From the NCBI RefSeq assembly GCF_039975415.1, contig NZ_JBDWHD010000004.1: 64,000 nt of DNA, one strand, 5' to 3'. The translations under genes were made by a program, and so were the position numbers. Positions 1 to 7,814 of this stretch are shown here, one piece after another. Numbering within the stretch: position 1 is the first letter of the stretch; each line of letters opens with the position of its first letter. The notes under the pieces were generated by a model that worked only from the letters and a program-made list of their open reading frames with translations, was not told the DNA's origin and did no database searches. The DNA comes from Ascidiaceihabitans sp039975415 (GTDB taxonomy: Bacteria; Pseudomonadota; Alphaproteobacteria; Rhodobacterales; Rhodobacteraceae).

Positions 1-122
1 GCATCTTGCCGGAATTCGTCCGTCCGTTTCAGTCCCCTCTCGGGATCATGCTTCGCATAACCCTGCCGGGCGGGGCATAGTTCATCGCCTTTGTTGCAAT
101 AAATGCTATCAAAGGAACGGCA

Positions 123-445
123 TCAAACCGCGACAGGTCCAAACCTAGCAAAACTCAACCCCTTACGGACAGCGGAAAATAGCTCGCTGTTATCTACACG
201 CCGTTCGACTGCTTCCAAATCGTTTGCATCCAGAAAAATCGACATCACATAAGGATCACTACCCGTGTGATAACTCGGAAACTTAGCTTGAATGGCCGGC
301 GCGGCTCGGAAATTGCGATACAGTTGACCCACCACGAGCTTTGTTGGCGTACGATGATGCAGTTCCAGCACATATAGGCGGGATTTACCTTGGTAGGTGA
401 TGCCTAGCAGGCCATCTGGGGTGCAGAACTTCAGCCCAGTTTCAT
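123..445 (-). pseudogene. Headless ORF of unknown identity in mobile-element remnant
   Basis: An open frame of about 107 codons begins directly after an in-frame TGA near 446 and ends at TGA 123-125. The only plausible initiators are internal, such as GTG at 369-371, and no ribosome binding site precedes them. The translated product has a compact hydrophobic-charged pattern (DGLLGITYQGKSRLYVLEL near the start) that looks like the C-terminal part of a longer soluble protein. I do not recognise the family; replication-relaxation type plasmid proteins carry a vaguely similar DGL-LEL pattern, but that is only an impression. The frame abuts a transposase remnant, so I infer a truncated gene left by a past insertion or deletion. 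Confidence 0.35.
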
Positions 446-446
446 C

Positions 447-767
447 TCATGCGACTCGGTTCACCGAAGGCGGTCGGCCATGCAATTTGGGACGGTCAGG
501 ATCAGCTTGGTAGTAATGTTGCCAGAAGTCGATCTTTGCGCCCGCGCGAGCGGCCCATTGCCGGATGGCGACGTGGGCTGAGGGGGGCCAGCCTGCATCT
601 CTCAATAGGGCAGCAACTCGACGGTAGCCACTCTCGGGATATTTTCTTGCAGGAAATACCCTGACGTGCAGTGCATATCGACCAAACTGGCGCGTCAGCT
701 CAATCATATCCTCGATCAAGCGTTCTTCGTCAGCGCGTCTCTGCTTTGTTTGGCATCTTGAGATAAT
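447..767 (-). pseudogene. IS3-family transposase (OrfB) remnant
   Basis: The minus-strand frame carries blocks typical of IS3-family OrfB: a basic ADEERLIEDMIELTRQFGRY stretch and GYRRVAALLRDAGW, the latter normally following GRY directly. Here about 15 unrelated residues separate GRY from GYRR, and the catalytic DDE core is absent. The tail KIDFWQHYYQ...RP resembles the W-x-x-YN-x-x-RPH end of these transposases, as if the middle were deleted. There is no ATG start; TTG at 717-719 is internal to the conserved block. The element is therefore dead, and no terminal inverted repeats or target duplication were found. Confidence 0.6.
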
Positions 768-909
768 GGAAGCTTAGCAAAATAGACGTTTGGAAAGCAT
801 GCAGGTTTTATTGGGCTGCTTTGGCGTATGCAGAGGCCAAAAAAAAATGTATGGTCGGTTCAAATGTATGAACAGCCACCGCTCACAAATCCGAATATTG
901 TGCTGAACG

Positions 910-941
910 ACACCGGCGCAAAGAAACTCTGGCGCCGGTGT
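910..941 (-). terminator. Hairpin downstream of the cold-shock gene
   Basis: A perfect 10-bp inverted repeat (acaccggcgc / gcgccggtgt) surrounds a 12-base loop, starting 20 bases past the stop codon of the leftward cold-shock gene. No clear T tract follows on the minus strand, so intrinsic termination is only a possibility; it may instead stabilise the 3' end of the mRNA. Confidence 0.4.
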
Positions 942-961
942 TCAAGTTGGGGGCCGCAGCT

Positions 962-1168
962 TTAGACCAGCGTTAGGTCGCTCGCCATTTGTCGCCCATC
1001 GCGACCTTCGGACATCTCGAACGTCACTTTTTGATTGTCTGCCAGTCCGGTCAAGCCCGACTGCTCTACGGCTGAGATGTGAACAAAAACGTCACTGCCG
1101 CCACCATCAGGTGCAATAAATCCGTAGCCTTTTGTGGTGTTAAACCACTTCACGGTGCCATTGGGCAT
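962..1168 (-). CDS. Cold-shock protein, CspA family
   Basis: A 68-residue single cold-shock domain that binds single-stranded RNA/DNA and melts RNA secondary structure. RNP1 is seen as KGYGFI and RNP2 as VFVHI, after the usual GTVKWFN opening. The start at MPNGTVKW is chosen over an in-frame upstream ATG because AGGAGA lies eight bases before it and the family begins there. It is monocistronic and divergent from the ArsC-like gene. The untranslated leader can be long, as is common for csp mRNAs, and contains a palindrome at 1307-1330. The particular Csp paralogue cannot be named from sequence alone. Confidence 0.95.
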   Translation of the reverse strand: MPNGTVKWFNTTKGYGFIAPDGGGSDVFVHISAVEQSGLTGLADNQKVTFEMSEGRDGRQMASDLTLV

Positions 1169-1306
1169 GTCCGTGTCTCCTTTTACGTTTACGTCCACTC
1201 TGAAAGTACAGAGCCATTCCTGTGAGCGTTTTGAACAATTCGCCTTGCCAAAAAATTACCCACGGATAACAAGATTGTCCGATAACCAACGAAATCAAGG
1301 AAATGA

Positions 1307-1330
1307 CTTGGTATTCTTTTGTATACCAAG
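1307..1330. promoter_or_regulatory. Palindrome in divergent csp/arsC-like promoter region
   Basis: cttggtat and ataccaag form a perfect 8-bp inverted repeat separated by eight bases. It lies between two divergent genes, where a terminator has no obvious use, 27 bases before the rightward start codon. An operator or a 5' leader hairpin is possible; no known consensus is matched. Confidence 0.35.
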
Positions 1331-1357
1331 GGCGCGTCCCTGACCGAGAGGCACGAA

Positions 1358-1672
1358 ATGAAACTTTACGGATTGAAGAACTGCGATACCTGCCGCAAAG
1401 TCTTAAAGGCTTTGCCTGCTTTGGAATTGGTAGATGTGCGTGCGGATGGTATGCCCAAAGATGTGTTGGAACGTGCTTTTCAACAGTTTGAAGAGGCTTT
1501 GTTGAACACGCGGTCGACGACTTGGCGGGGCCTGTCTGATAAAGATCGCGAAGGTGCGCCGCTGGATTTGATCGCAGCACACCCTGCTTTGATGAAGCGC
1601 CCGCTGATAGATACGGGCGACGCGCTTTTTCTTGGTTGGACCAAAGACACGCAGGCGGCTTTAGGTCTCTGA
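1358..1672 (+). CDS. ArsC/Spx-like thioredoxin-fold protein (YffB type)
   Basis: A 104-residue ArsC-family protein. It opens with KLYGLKNCDTCRK, giving the C-x-x-C motif near residues 9-12 and the K-A-L helix typical of the YffB/Spx subgroup; the fold usually carries glutathione- or thiol-linked reductase or regulatory activity. The later RPLIDTGDALFLGW block matches the family's RP-loop with a conserved arginine. The start ATG has GAGAGG nine bases upstream, whereas the longer frame has none. Its 3' end overlaps the convergent DoxX gene by 12 bases. True arsenate reductase activity is not implied; many members have no proven substrate. Confidence 0.85.
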   Translation: MKLYGLKNCDTCRKVLKALPALELVDVRADGMPKDVLERAFQQFEEALLNTRSTTWRGLSDKDREGAPLDLIAAHPALMKRPLIDTGDALFLGWTKDTQAALGL

Positions 1673-2200
1673 ACGCGGCTGTAAAGCACGGTCAAATGAC
1701 AGTGGGCCCGCCCCTTTGATCACCAAAATCAAAAGCAACAGAACCCACAATGCGCGTTGGTCGGCAATCAATGCGCCGGACGCCTTGTCGAACCACGCGC
1801 CAAGGTCTTTGCCGCCCACGCCGTGACCTGTGACATCAACGATGGATTGCACAGCAACGAAGCCGATCATGCCAAGGGCAGACAAACGCGTCAAAAGCCC
1901 GACGACAATCAGGACCGGTAGAATAAACTCTGCCCACGTGCCGCCCAAAGCAATCAGATAGTGCAAAATGCCCAATTGGCTTGTGTCATAGCCCACGGCT
2001 TCAACCGCCTTGGGAAAGATCTGGATATAGGCGCTGTCGGACAGTTGGAAAATGCCCATAATCCCATCGCCCAGTTTGGTTTTTGCCGAGACCCAAAAAT
2101 AGGAAAACAGAACACCTGCAAATACGATCCGTGCCAGTGTGGGCAAAATCCAGTCGTTGCGTTCGATCGCGCCAAAAATGGCAGTGTGAAGCTTTTTCAT
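1661..2200 (-). CDS. DoxX-family membrane protein of the bufferin operon
   Basis: A 179-residue integral membrane protein with four predicted hydrophobic segments, including one at ARIVFAGVLFSYFWV and one at RALWVLLLLILVIKGAG. The central GGTWAEFILPVLIVVGLLTR block is characteristic of DoxX. It is the last gene of the leftward bufABC run, starting four bases after the BufC stop. DoxX proteins accompany many MNIO peptide operons, where they are thought to act in membrane redox or peptide handling; the exact role here is inferred from context. The 3' end runs 12 bases into the convergent ArsC-like gene, so no separate terminator fits. Confidence 0.88.
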   Translation of the reverse strand: MKKLHTAIFGAIERNDWILPTLARIVFAGVLFSYFWVSAKTKLGDGIMGIFQLSDSAYIQIFPKAVEAVGYDTSQLGILHYLIALGGTWAEFILPVLIVVGLLTRLSALGMIGFVAVQSIVDVTGHGVGGKDLGAWFDKASGALIADQRALWVLLLLILVIKGAGPLSFDRALQPRSET

Positions 2201-2204
2201 CAGT

Positions 2205-2972
2205 TCAGTCCTTTGTGGTCAAATCAGTCAATGCGTTGTTCTGGATAAGCAGCGTCAGAAGCGGGCCAAGATCGTAGTCAGGCGAAACAGCGGCGGCTGC
2301 ATCTTGGGCATCCCCCATCGCGCCCCCTTGTGCTGTGATACTGAGCCATGCCGCGTCTGCAGCTGTTATGGCATGGGGGTCGGGGTCAAATTCGCGCCGC
2401 AAAATCAAAACGGATTGTGCAACATTGCGCGGTTTTTCCGCGCCGCTTACCATGTTGAAGCGCCAGATGTCATGCAGGGGCCAGTCTGACGTGATCACCC
2501 GCACATGCGGTGCAAGCTGCAAGGTCGCGTCGTTCAGCGCCTCTGTAGGCACCTCGGCAAAGCGGCCGGGATTCATGGCAGTGCTGTCTGCCGCATGATA
2601 ACTTTCGCGGATTGCGATTTCCAGACGGGCCACATCCGGAAGATAACCGATATGGGCAAGTGGTGCGAAACCATCCAGAAAATCCGGCATTTGCCCGCCG
2701 TAGAACATCATCAAAGGCGAGGACGGAGGGTGGGCCCTTAAAAATAGTCCCGCCAACATGTCGAAGTTCTGGTCGCCAATCAATTTGACAAGGACCGGAA
2801 AGCTGGCGCGCAGCGCATCGCGCAACGCCACAGCCACGTTGTTGCGGTACACATCGTATCGACGACCGGCAGGGGCGCCTGCGCCGTCTTGCACGTTGAC
2901 CGGCACGGGGGCCGTGCCATCCAAAAGTGCGCTGCGAAAGGCAGACAGCGTGGTGGAAGGGGGGCCAGTCAT
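2205..2972 (-). CDS. bufC: DUF2063 (HvfC/BufC-type) partner protein
   Basis: A 255-residue soluble protein with the DUF2063 signature near the N-terminus (YDVYRNNVAVALRDALRASFPVL around residues 39-61), followed by a C-terminal domain with LPDVARLEIAIRESYHAAD. Proteins of this family bind and present a precursor peptide to a DUF692 oxidase in several MNIO pathways (HvfC, BufC, MbnC-like analogues). Its start codon overlaps the stop of bufB by four bases (2969-2972), implying translational coupling and matched synthesis. The DNA-binding label often given to this domain is not supported by anything visible here. The assignment rests on family and gene order. Confidence 0.88.
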   Translation of the reverse strand: MTGPPSTTLSAFRSALLDGTAPVPVNVQDGAGAPAGRRYDVYRNNVAVALRDALRASFPVLVKLIGDQNFDMLAGLFLRAHPPSSPLMMFYGGQMPDFLDGFAPLAHIGYLPDVARLEIAIRESYHAADSTAMNPGRFAEVPTEALNDATLQLAPHVRVITSDWPLHDIWRFNMVSGAEKPRNVAQSVLILRREFDPDPHAITAADAAWLSITAQGGAMGDAQDAAAAVSPDYDLGPLLTLLIQNNALTDLTTKD

Positions 2973-3829
2973 CGCGCTGCCAAATGAACCAATGCATCGG
3001 CCCCGCGCTGAGCTTCAAGACGCAATGTCGCCCAATCCGGCACATCGTTGTCCCATTCTATCAACACAGGGCGGGGGCCGGTTTTTGCCAGCGCATAGTC
3101 CAATAGATCCCAAACGGGGTCTGCTGCTTCACATCCGTGGCTGTCGATCAGCAATGGGGCGCCGTGATCATCTTGGTCTTCGTCGTGTCCACCAACGTGG
3201 ATTTCGCCAACGGCTGCCAACGGATAGGCGTCGATGTAGCTTTGCGGGGAATATCCAAGGTTTGTGGCGGAGATAAAGACGTTGTTCACATCCAGTAACA
3301 ACCCGCAGCCGGTGCGTTGGGTAAGCTCTGCCAGAAAATCTGTTTCGGACCATGTGCTTTCTGCAAAGGCCAAATAGCTAGAGGGGTTTTCCAACAGCAT
3401 TTGTCGTCCCAGCGTGTCTTGGACCTGGGAAACATGGGCCGCCACACGGGCAAGAGTGGCGTTTGTGTATGGAAGGGGCAAAAGGTCGTTCATGAACTCT
3501 GCGCCATGGGTGGACCAAGCCAGATGTTCCGAAAAGCTTGCAGGATTGACCCATGCAACCAGATGTTTAAGACGGGCCAGATGGTCGGGATCCAACGGGG
3601 TTTCACCGCCGATCGACAGCCCAACACCGTGCACAGAAATTGCAAATGTTTCTGCAAGGCTGCGCAGTTGTGCCAACGGCCTGCCACCATCGCCCATGTA
3701 GTTTTCGGCATGTATTTCCAACCACCGGACAGGGCCGGGGGCGTGCAACAGGTCGCTAAAATGTTGGGATTTATAGCCGACACCGACCGCATCGGGCAAA
3801 GGGCGGTGTGCAGGTGAAGTGTCCAGCAT
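2969..3829 (-). CDS. bufB: MNIO-family iron oxidase, DUF692 (BufB/HvfB type)
   Basis: A 286-residue TIM-barrel enzyme of the multinuclear non-heme iron-dependent oxidase family, which modifies cysteines of small precursor peptides. Likely metal ligands are visible in order: H67 (VHGVGLS), E101-H102 (SEHLAWS), E147 (LLENPSSY), D180 and N182-N183 (LLLDVNNV), H211 (EIHVGGHDED), D229 and H231 (DSHG), and a glutamate in LIEWDND. The GVGYKSQH opening is typical. The start at 3829 is preferred over an upstream ATG because AAGGG lies seven to ten bases before it. It follows the precursor gene and is coupled to bufC. By homology it should oxidise BufA cysteines to heterocycles. Confidence 0.93.
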   Translation of the reverse strand: MLDTSPAHRPLPDAVGVGYKSQHFSDLLHAPGPVRWLEIHAENYMGDGGRPLAQLRSLAETFAISVHGVGLSIGGETPLDPDHLARLKHLVAWVNPASFSEHLAWSTHGAEFMNDLLPLPYTNATLARVAAHVSQVQDTLGRQMLLENPSSYLAFAESTWSETDFLAELTQRTGCGLLLDVNNVFISATNLGYSPQSYIDAYPLAAVGEIHVGGHDEDQDDHGAPLLIDSHGCEAADPVWDLLDYALAKTGPRPVLIEWDNDVPDWATLRLEAQRGADALVHLAAR

Positions 3830-3906
3830 GGTAGGCCCTTTCGTCTGTCGTATTGGGAGGTTTGGGCATTGTTCAACGCCCAAACCAAAATCGTCCGGTC
3901 AGAAAA

Positions 3907-4212
3907 TTACGCAGGAATGTCGCGTGACAGTTCTTTCAGCGACCCTTCACGTGCTGCGCCGTCTGCTTGTGCAGGCAATTCAATTTCTGCACATGTGCCT
4001 GCGTCGACAAGTGTCCATGCGTTGCCTTGATAATCCACTGTAGAGGTTCCAGCGCATGTCGTGCCAGCACCTGCGGCGCAATCATTTTCGCCAGCCAAGG
4101 AAACGCCGTAGCATTTTTCTTTGGAAGCAGCATGTGTTGTTGTTGTGGTGGCAGCTGTCATTGCAGCAGCAACAGCAGACGCGAGAGCGACAGATTTCAT
4201 TGTGTTTGACAT
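3907..4212 (-). CDS. bufA: Bufferin-like precursor peptide (DUF2282/BufA1 family)
   Basis: A 101-residue precursor with a Sec-type N-terminus (MKSVALASAVAAA, then a threonine run) probably cleaved after THA or HAA near residue 29. The mature part has four cysteines, near positions 35, 46, 54 and 75, in the family pattern KEKCYG, NDCA, TTCAG and AGTC. In characterised bufferins cysteines are converted by BufB into copper-chelating heterocycles and the product is exported to the periplasm. ATG 4212 has AAGGACG seven bases upstream; an ATG four codons later is less well placed. It is the first gene of the operon, followed by bufB after 77 bases. No cognate ECF sigma or anti-sigma gene is nearby. 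Confidence 0.9.
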   Translation of the reverse strand: MSNTMKSVALASAVAAAMTAATTTTTHAASKEKCYGVSLAGENDCAAGAGTTCAGTSTVDYQGNAWTLVDAGTCAEIELPAQADGAAREGSLKELSRDIPA

Positions 4213-4278
4213 GTTTTACGTCCTTCTAGGGCAGGTTAAAACTGAACTTGTGAAGACCAGTCTGGATGTATGCAGGCG

Positions 4279-4307
4279 ATATTACCATTCACGAGCCTGT
4301 GTGTCAC
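4279..4307 (-). promoter_or_regulatory. Candidate sigma70-type promoter for the buf operon
   Basis: On the minus strand GTGACA (4302-4307) and TAATAT (4279-4284) are separated by exactly 17 bases, 66 bases ahead of the bufA start. The -35 box matches five of six consensus bases and the -10 four of six. Bufferin operons elsewhere are often under an ECF sigma factor; I see no clear ECF motif here, so this is a hypothesis. Confidence 0.45.
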
Positions 4308-4371
4308 ATGCGCGTCAGGGAATGGGCTTTTTTCCACCCATAAAACAATTGTTTCCTGATGAAATGTTACA

Positions 4372-4396
4372 GTCGGGCAGGGTTAATCCGCCCGAC
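4372..4396 (-). terminator. Hairpin after thrS
   Basis: A 7-bp GC-rich stem (gtcgggc / gcccgac) with an 11-base loop starts 12 bases after the thrS stop. On the minus strand it is followed by TGTAACATTTC, a poor T tract. It probably separates thrS from the downstream buf operon. Confidence 0.5.
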
Positions 4397-4407
4397 CTTG
4401 TAATATT

Positions 4408-6354
4408 TCAGCGCAAGTCAGGCGGCGTTGCATCGGCCTGCAACGTTTTTGTTACAGCGTCCAACGCTTCGACGCGTGTCTGTTTTTCGCCAAGGCGGCG
4501 TACTGTGACAGTGCGTTCTTCAACTTCGCGCGCACCAACGGCCAAGATCACTGGCACTTTGCCCACAGAGTGTTCGCGCACTTTGTAGTTGATCTTTTCG
4601 TTGCGTATGTCGGCTTCCGCGCGCACGCCTGCGGCTTTCAGTTGTGCAACCACATCATGCACGTAGTCATCGGCGTCCGAAATGATGGAAGCCACAACCA
4701 CCTGACGCGGGGCCAGCCAGAAGGGCAATTTGCCAGCGTGTTCTTCGATCAAGATGCCGATGAAGCGTTCAAAGCTGCCCAACGTTGCACGGTGCAGCAT
4801 GACGGGGCGGTGTTTGTCGCCGTCTGATCCCACATAGGTCGCGTCCAAGCGTTCAGGCAGCACGAAATCGACCTGATGCGTGCCGCACTGCCAGTCACGG
4901 CCAATTGCGTCGGTAAGCACAAATTCCAGTTTCGGGCCGTAAAACGCACCTTCGCCGGGGTTCATTTCAGGCTCGATCCCTGCGGCACGGGTTGCAGCCA
5001 GCAACGCTTGTTCTGCTTTGTCCCAAACCTCGTCTGATCCCGAACGCGTTTCGGGCCGATCCGAGAATTTCACACGGAAGTTTTCAAACCCGAGGTCTTT
5101 GTAGATCGAGGTTAGAAATTCGATGTAAACGGCGGTTTCCGATTCAATCTGGTCTTCGCGGCAGAAAATATGCCCATCGTCTTGGGTAAAGCCGCGCACA
5201 CGCATGATGCCGTGCAAGGCGCCCGAGGGTTCATAGCGGTTGCACGATCCAAATTCCGCCATACGCAAGGGCAGGTCGCGGTAGGATTTCAGACCTTGGT
5301 TAAAGATTTGCACGTGGCAGGGGCAGTTCATCGGTTTCAGCGCGTTGACGGCCTTTTCACGCGCATGATCTTCGTCCACTTCGACGATGAACATGTTTTC
5401 TTGGTACTTCTCCCAGTGTCCCGAAGCCTCCCAAAGCTTGCGGTCCACGACTTGCGGTGTGTTCACCTCAACATAACCGCCTGCGCGTTGTTTGCGGCGC
5501 ATGAAATCTTGCAGTTGGGTATAAATAAGCCAACCGTTGGCATGCCAGAAAATCTGGCCGGGGGCTTCTTCTTGCATGTGGAACAGGTCCATTTCACGGC
5601 CCAGCTTGCGGTGGTCGCGTTTGGCGGCCTCTTCCAGCATGTGCAGGTGGGCTTTCAGCTTTTCCTTGCCGGTGAAGGCCACGCCGTAGATGCGTTGCAG
5701 CATTTCGCGGTCACTGTCGCCACGCCAATAAGCACCCGCGATGGACATCAGTTTAAATGCATCGCCGGGCACTTGGCCTGTGTGCTGCAAGTGCGGCCCG
5801 CGGCACAGATCTTGCCAGTCGCCGTGCCAATACATGCGCAGCGGCTCATCGCCCGGAATGGCGTCGATCAGCTCAACTTTGTAAGGCTCGCTGTTGTCTT
5901 TGTAGAACTGAACGGCCCGGTCGCGGTCCCAGACTTCGGTGCGCACAGGTTCACGTTTGTTGATGATCTCTTTCATCTTCTTTTCGATGGTCAAAAGATC
6001 TTCGGGTGTGAATGGGTCCTTGCGGTCGAAGTCATAGTACCAGCCGTCTTTAATAACGGGGCCGATGGTGACGCGAGTGTCGGGCCAGATTTCCTGCACC
6101 GCACGCGCCATGATATGCGCGAGGTCATGGCGGACCAGTTCGTTGGCTTGCTCTTCGTCGGCCATGGTGTGCAGGGCAATGGTCGCATCCGCGTCAATGG
6201 GCCATTGCAGATCATGATGCGCACCGTTCACAGTGGCGGAGATCGCCTTTTTTGCCAATGATTTGGAAATATTTTCGGCGACTTGGGCAGGGGTGACCCC
6301 TGGGTCATAGTCGCGTGCATTGCCGTCGGGAAAGGTAAGAGAGACTGATGCCAT
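4408..6354 (-). CDS. thrS: Threonine--tRNA ligase
   Basis: A full-length 648-residue class II aminoacyl-tRNA synthetase that charges tRNA-Thr in the cytoplasm. The order is an N-terminal TGS domain (LTFPDGNARDYDPGVT), the second editing domain (HDLAHIMARAVQEIWP, the HxxxH editing motif), the catalytic core with MNCPCHVQIFNQ zinc and class II motif 2 (RMAEFGSCNRYEPSGALHG), and a C-terminal anticodon-binding domain starting near LPFWLAPRQVVV. GAGGAG lies seven bases before the ATG. It lies 90 bases downstream of an MFS gene in the same direction. No T-box or other leader was recognised, as expected for this class of bacteria. Confidence 0.98.
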   Translation of the reverse strand: MASVSLTFPDGNARDYDPGVTPAQVAENISKSLAKKAISATVNGAHHDLQWPIDADATIALHTMADEEQANELVRHDLAHIMARAVQEIWPDTRVTIGPVIKDGWYYDFDRKDPFTPEDLLTIEKKMKEIINKREPVRTEVWDRDRAVQFYKDNSEPYKVELIDAIPGDEPLRMYWHGDWQDLCRGPHLQHTGQVPGDAFKLMSIAGAYWRGDSDREMLQRIYGVAFTGKEKLKAHLHMLEEAAKRDHRKLGREMDLFHMQEEAPGQIFWHANGWLIYTQLQDFMRRKQRAGGYVEVNTPQVVDRKLWEASGHWEKYQENMFIVEVDEDHAREKAVNALKPMNCPCHVQIFNQGLKSYRDLPLRMAEFGSCNRYEPSGALHGIMRVRGFTQDDGHIFCREDQIESETAVYIEFLTSIYKDLGFENFRVKFSDRPETRSGSDEVWDKAEQALLAATRAAGIEPEMNPGEGAFYGPKLEFVLTDAIGRDWQCGTHQVDFVLPERLDATYVGSDGDKHRPVMLHRATLGSFERFIGILIEEHAGKLPFWLAPRQVVVASIISDADDYVHDVVAQLKAAGVRAEADIRNEKINYKVREHSVGKVPVILAVGAREVEERTVTVRRLGEKQTRVEALDAVTKTLQADATPPDLR

Positions 6355-6444
6355 CTGGGCACTCCTCGTCAGTTTGGCGCCTACGAAACGCCCGGTTGCG
6401 GGTTATGTGTTCGGGCGCTGTTTAGACGGGCGATAAGTCTATGG

Positions 6445-7626
6445 TCAAGAGGGGCCGTAACTGTTTGGTGGGAAGCGTGCTGAAATCACCAGATTGAGCA
6501 GTGCAAAGATCATGCAAAATGCGGCAGCATATCCAAGGGCATCGATGGACCACGTGGAGATGACGAAACTGCCGATCGCCGATCCAATGGCCGCGCCGAT
6601 GTAGATACAGGCGGCGGTCAGGGCCAAAACCACTGGCGCTTTCGGGCCTGCCAACCCGATCAGCCGCATCTGCTGACCTGCCATAAACGACCATCCCGCC
6701 ATGGCCCAGATCACGGAGAGGGCAAAGAAAGCGGGTACACCAACAGGCAGATGTGAATATAGCGGCATGATGATCATTTGTGCGCAACACAGAATGATCA
6801 GGGTTTTGTACCACCCCAGTCTGTCCGCCATAAAGCCCCCAAGAATGTTGCCCATAACGGCCCCGATCCCTGCCACAATCAGCGTAATCGAGATCATGTC
6901 GCGCCCCATTCCCATGCTTTGGCTGAACAGGGGCGCCATGTAGGTGAAAATCACATAGATCGAGCCCAAAAACAGCCCTGTAAAGGCAATCGCAAACATC
7001 ATGCGTCCGTCTTTCAGGGTAGTGCGCAGATCGCCAAAGGTCACCGCCTGAAATTTCAGACCCGCAGGTACGAAGTGCCAGATCAGAAAGATGCAGGGGA
7101 TATTCAGAACCACAACACCCCAAAATGCGAAACGCCATCCAAAGGTGTAGGCAATCCATGCGCCAGCTGGCACACCAATGACCTGTGCCAAGCTAAAACC
7201 GAACATGGCCGCAGCCAGAACACGCGCCCGTTGTTCGGGGGGGTACAGTCCTGCAACCACAGCCGCCCCGACGGGGGTGAACAAGCCCGCACCGGCAGCC
7301 GCCAACACACGCGCGGCCCCCAGCATGCCAAGCGACGTTGCCACAGCAGACAAGATGCCAGAGATCAAAAAGAGGCTTAGACCAAAGGTCATCACACGCC
7401 GCCGTCCGATATGCCCCGTCATGCTGACCAACACCGGCGACAAAACTGCGTAGGCCAACGCATACACGGTCATTAAGATGCCTGCGCGTTCTGGCGCCAC
7501 ATTCAATCCTGCGCCCAATGGCTCCAGCACACCGATGATGACAAACGCGCCAACTCCGATCAGGAAATTGCATGTCGAAATGACGGGCAGGATCATTTTG
7601 GGGGGCGGGGTGTCGGTGGATGTCAT
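6445..7626 (-). CDS. MFS transporter (drug/sugar efflux type)
   Basis: A 393-residue 12-helix major facilitator with the family motif between helices 2 and 3 (GHIGRRRVMTFGLSL) and the proline/glycine-rich helix-5 motif (GVPAGAWIAYTFGWRFAFW) of proton antiporters such as AraJ/YdhP-type DHA1 exporters. The substrate is unknown. The ATG at 7626 is chosen because the longer frame needs a TTG start; no strong ribosome binding site is seen for either. It is divergent from the small gene at 7815 and may share a transcript with thrS, 90 bases downstream. Confidence 0.88.
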   Translation of the reverse strand: MTSTDTPPPKMILPVISTCNFLIGVGAFVIIGVLEPLGAGLNVAPERAGILMTVYALAYAVLSPVLVSMTGHIGRRRVMTFGLSLFLISGILSAVATSLGMLGAARVLAAAGAGLFTPVGAAVVAGLYPPEQRARVLAAAMFGFSLAQVIGVPAGAWIAYTFGWRFAFWGVVVLNIPCIFLIWHFVPAGLKFQAVTFGDLRTTLKDGRMMFAIAFTGLFLGSIYVIFTYMAPLFSQSMGMGRDMISITLIVAGIGAVMGNILGGFMADRLGWYKTLIILCCAQMIIMPLYSHLPVGVPAFFALSVIWAMAGWSFMAGQQMRLIGLAGPKAPVVLALTAACIYIGAAIGSAIGSFVISTWSIDALGYAAAFCMIFALLNLVISARFPPNSYGPS

Positions 7627-7814
7627 TGCGCACGATATGAAGCGACACAAAAAAAGAGCAAGTACATCGTCGCGTCGCGCTAAGCGTTTATGGTGGATGG
7701 TGCAAAAAGCGACAAAATGTCCACGATTTGCGACGATTTGCTGTGGACTCTCTGCGTCAGCCCCTTAAATAGTCCACTATAGGAAACTTTTCACAACCAA
7801 CGCCCGAGGGTCAC

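Noticed and set aside
861..890. Possible tRNA T-arm (GGTTCAAAT) near 860
   Set aside because: No matching anticodon or acceptor arms could be folded around it.
1358..1672. Arsenate resistance operon
   Set aside because: Only a single ArsC/Spx-like gene with no arsR, arsB or acr3 near it.
5170..6261. A 363-codon plus-strand open frame inside thrS
   Set aside because: It is the antisense shadow of thrS; composition (Val/His/Phe rich) and lack of any ribosome binding site or family match argue against it.
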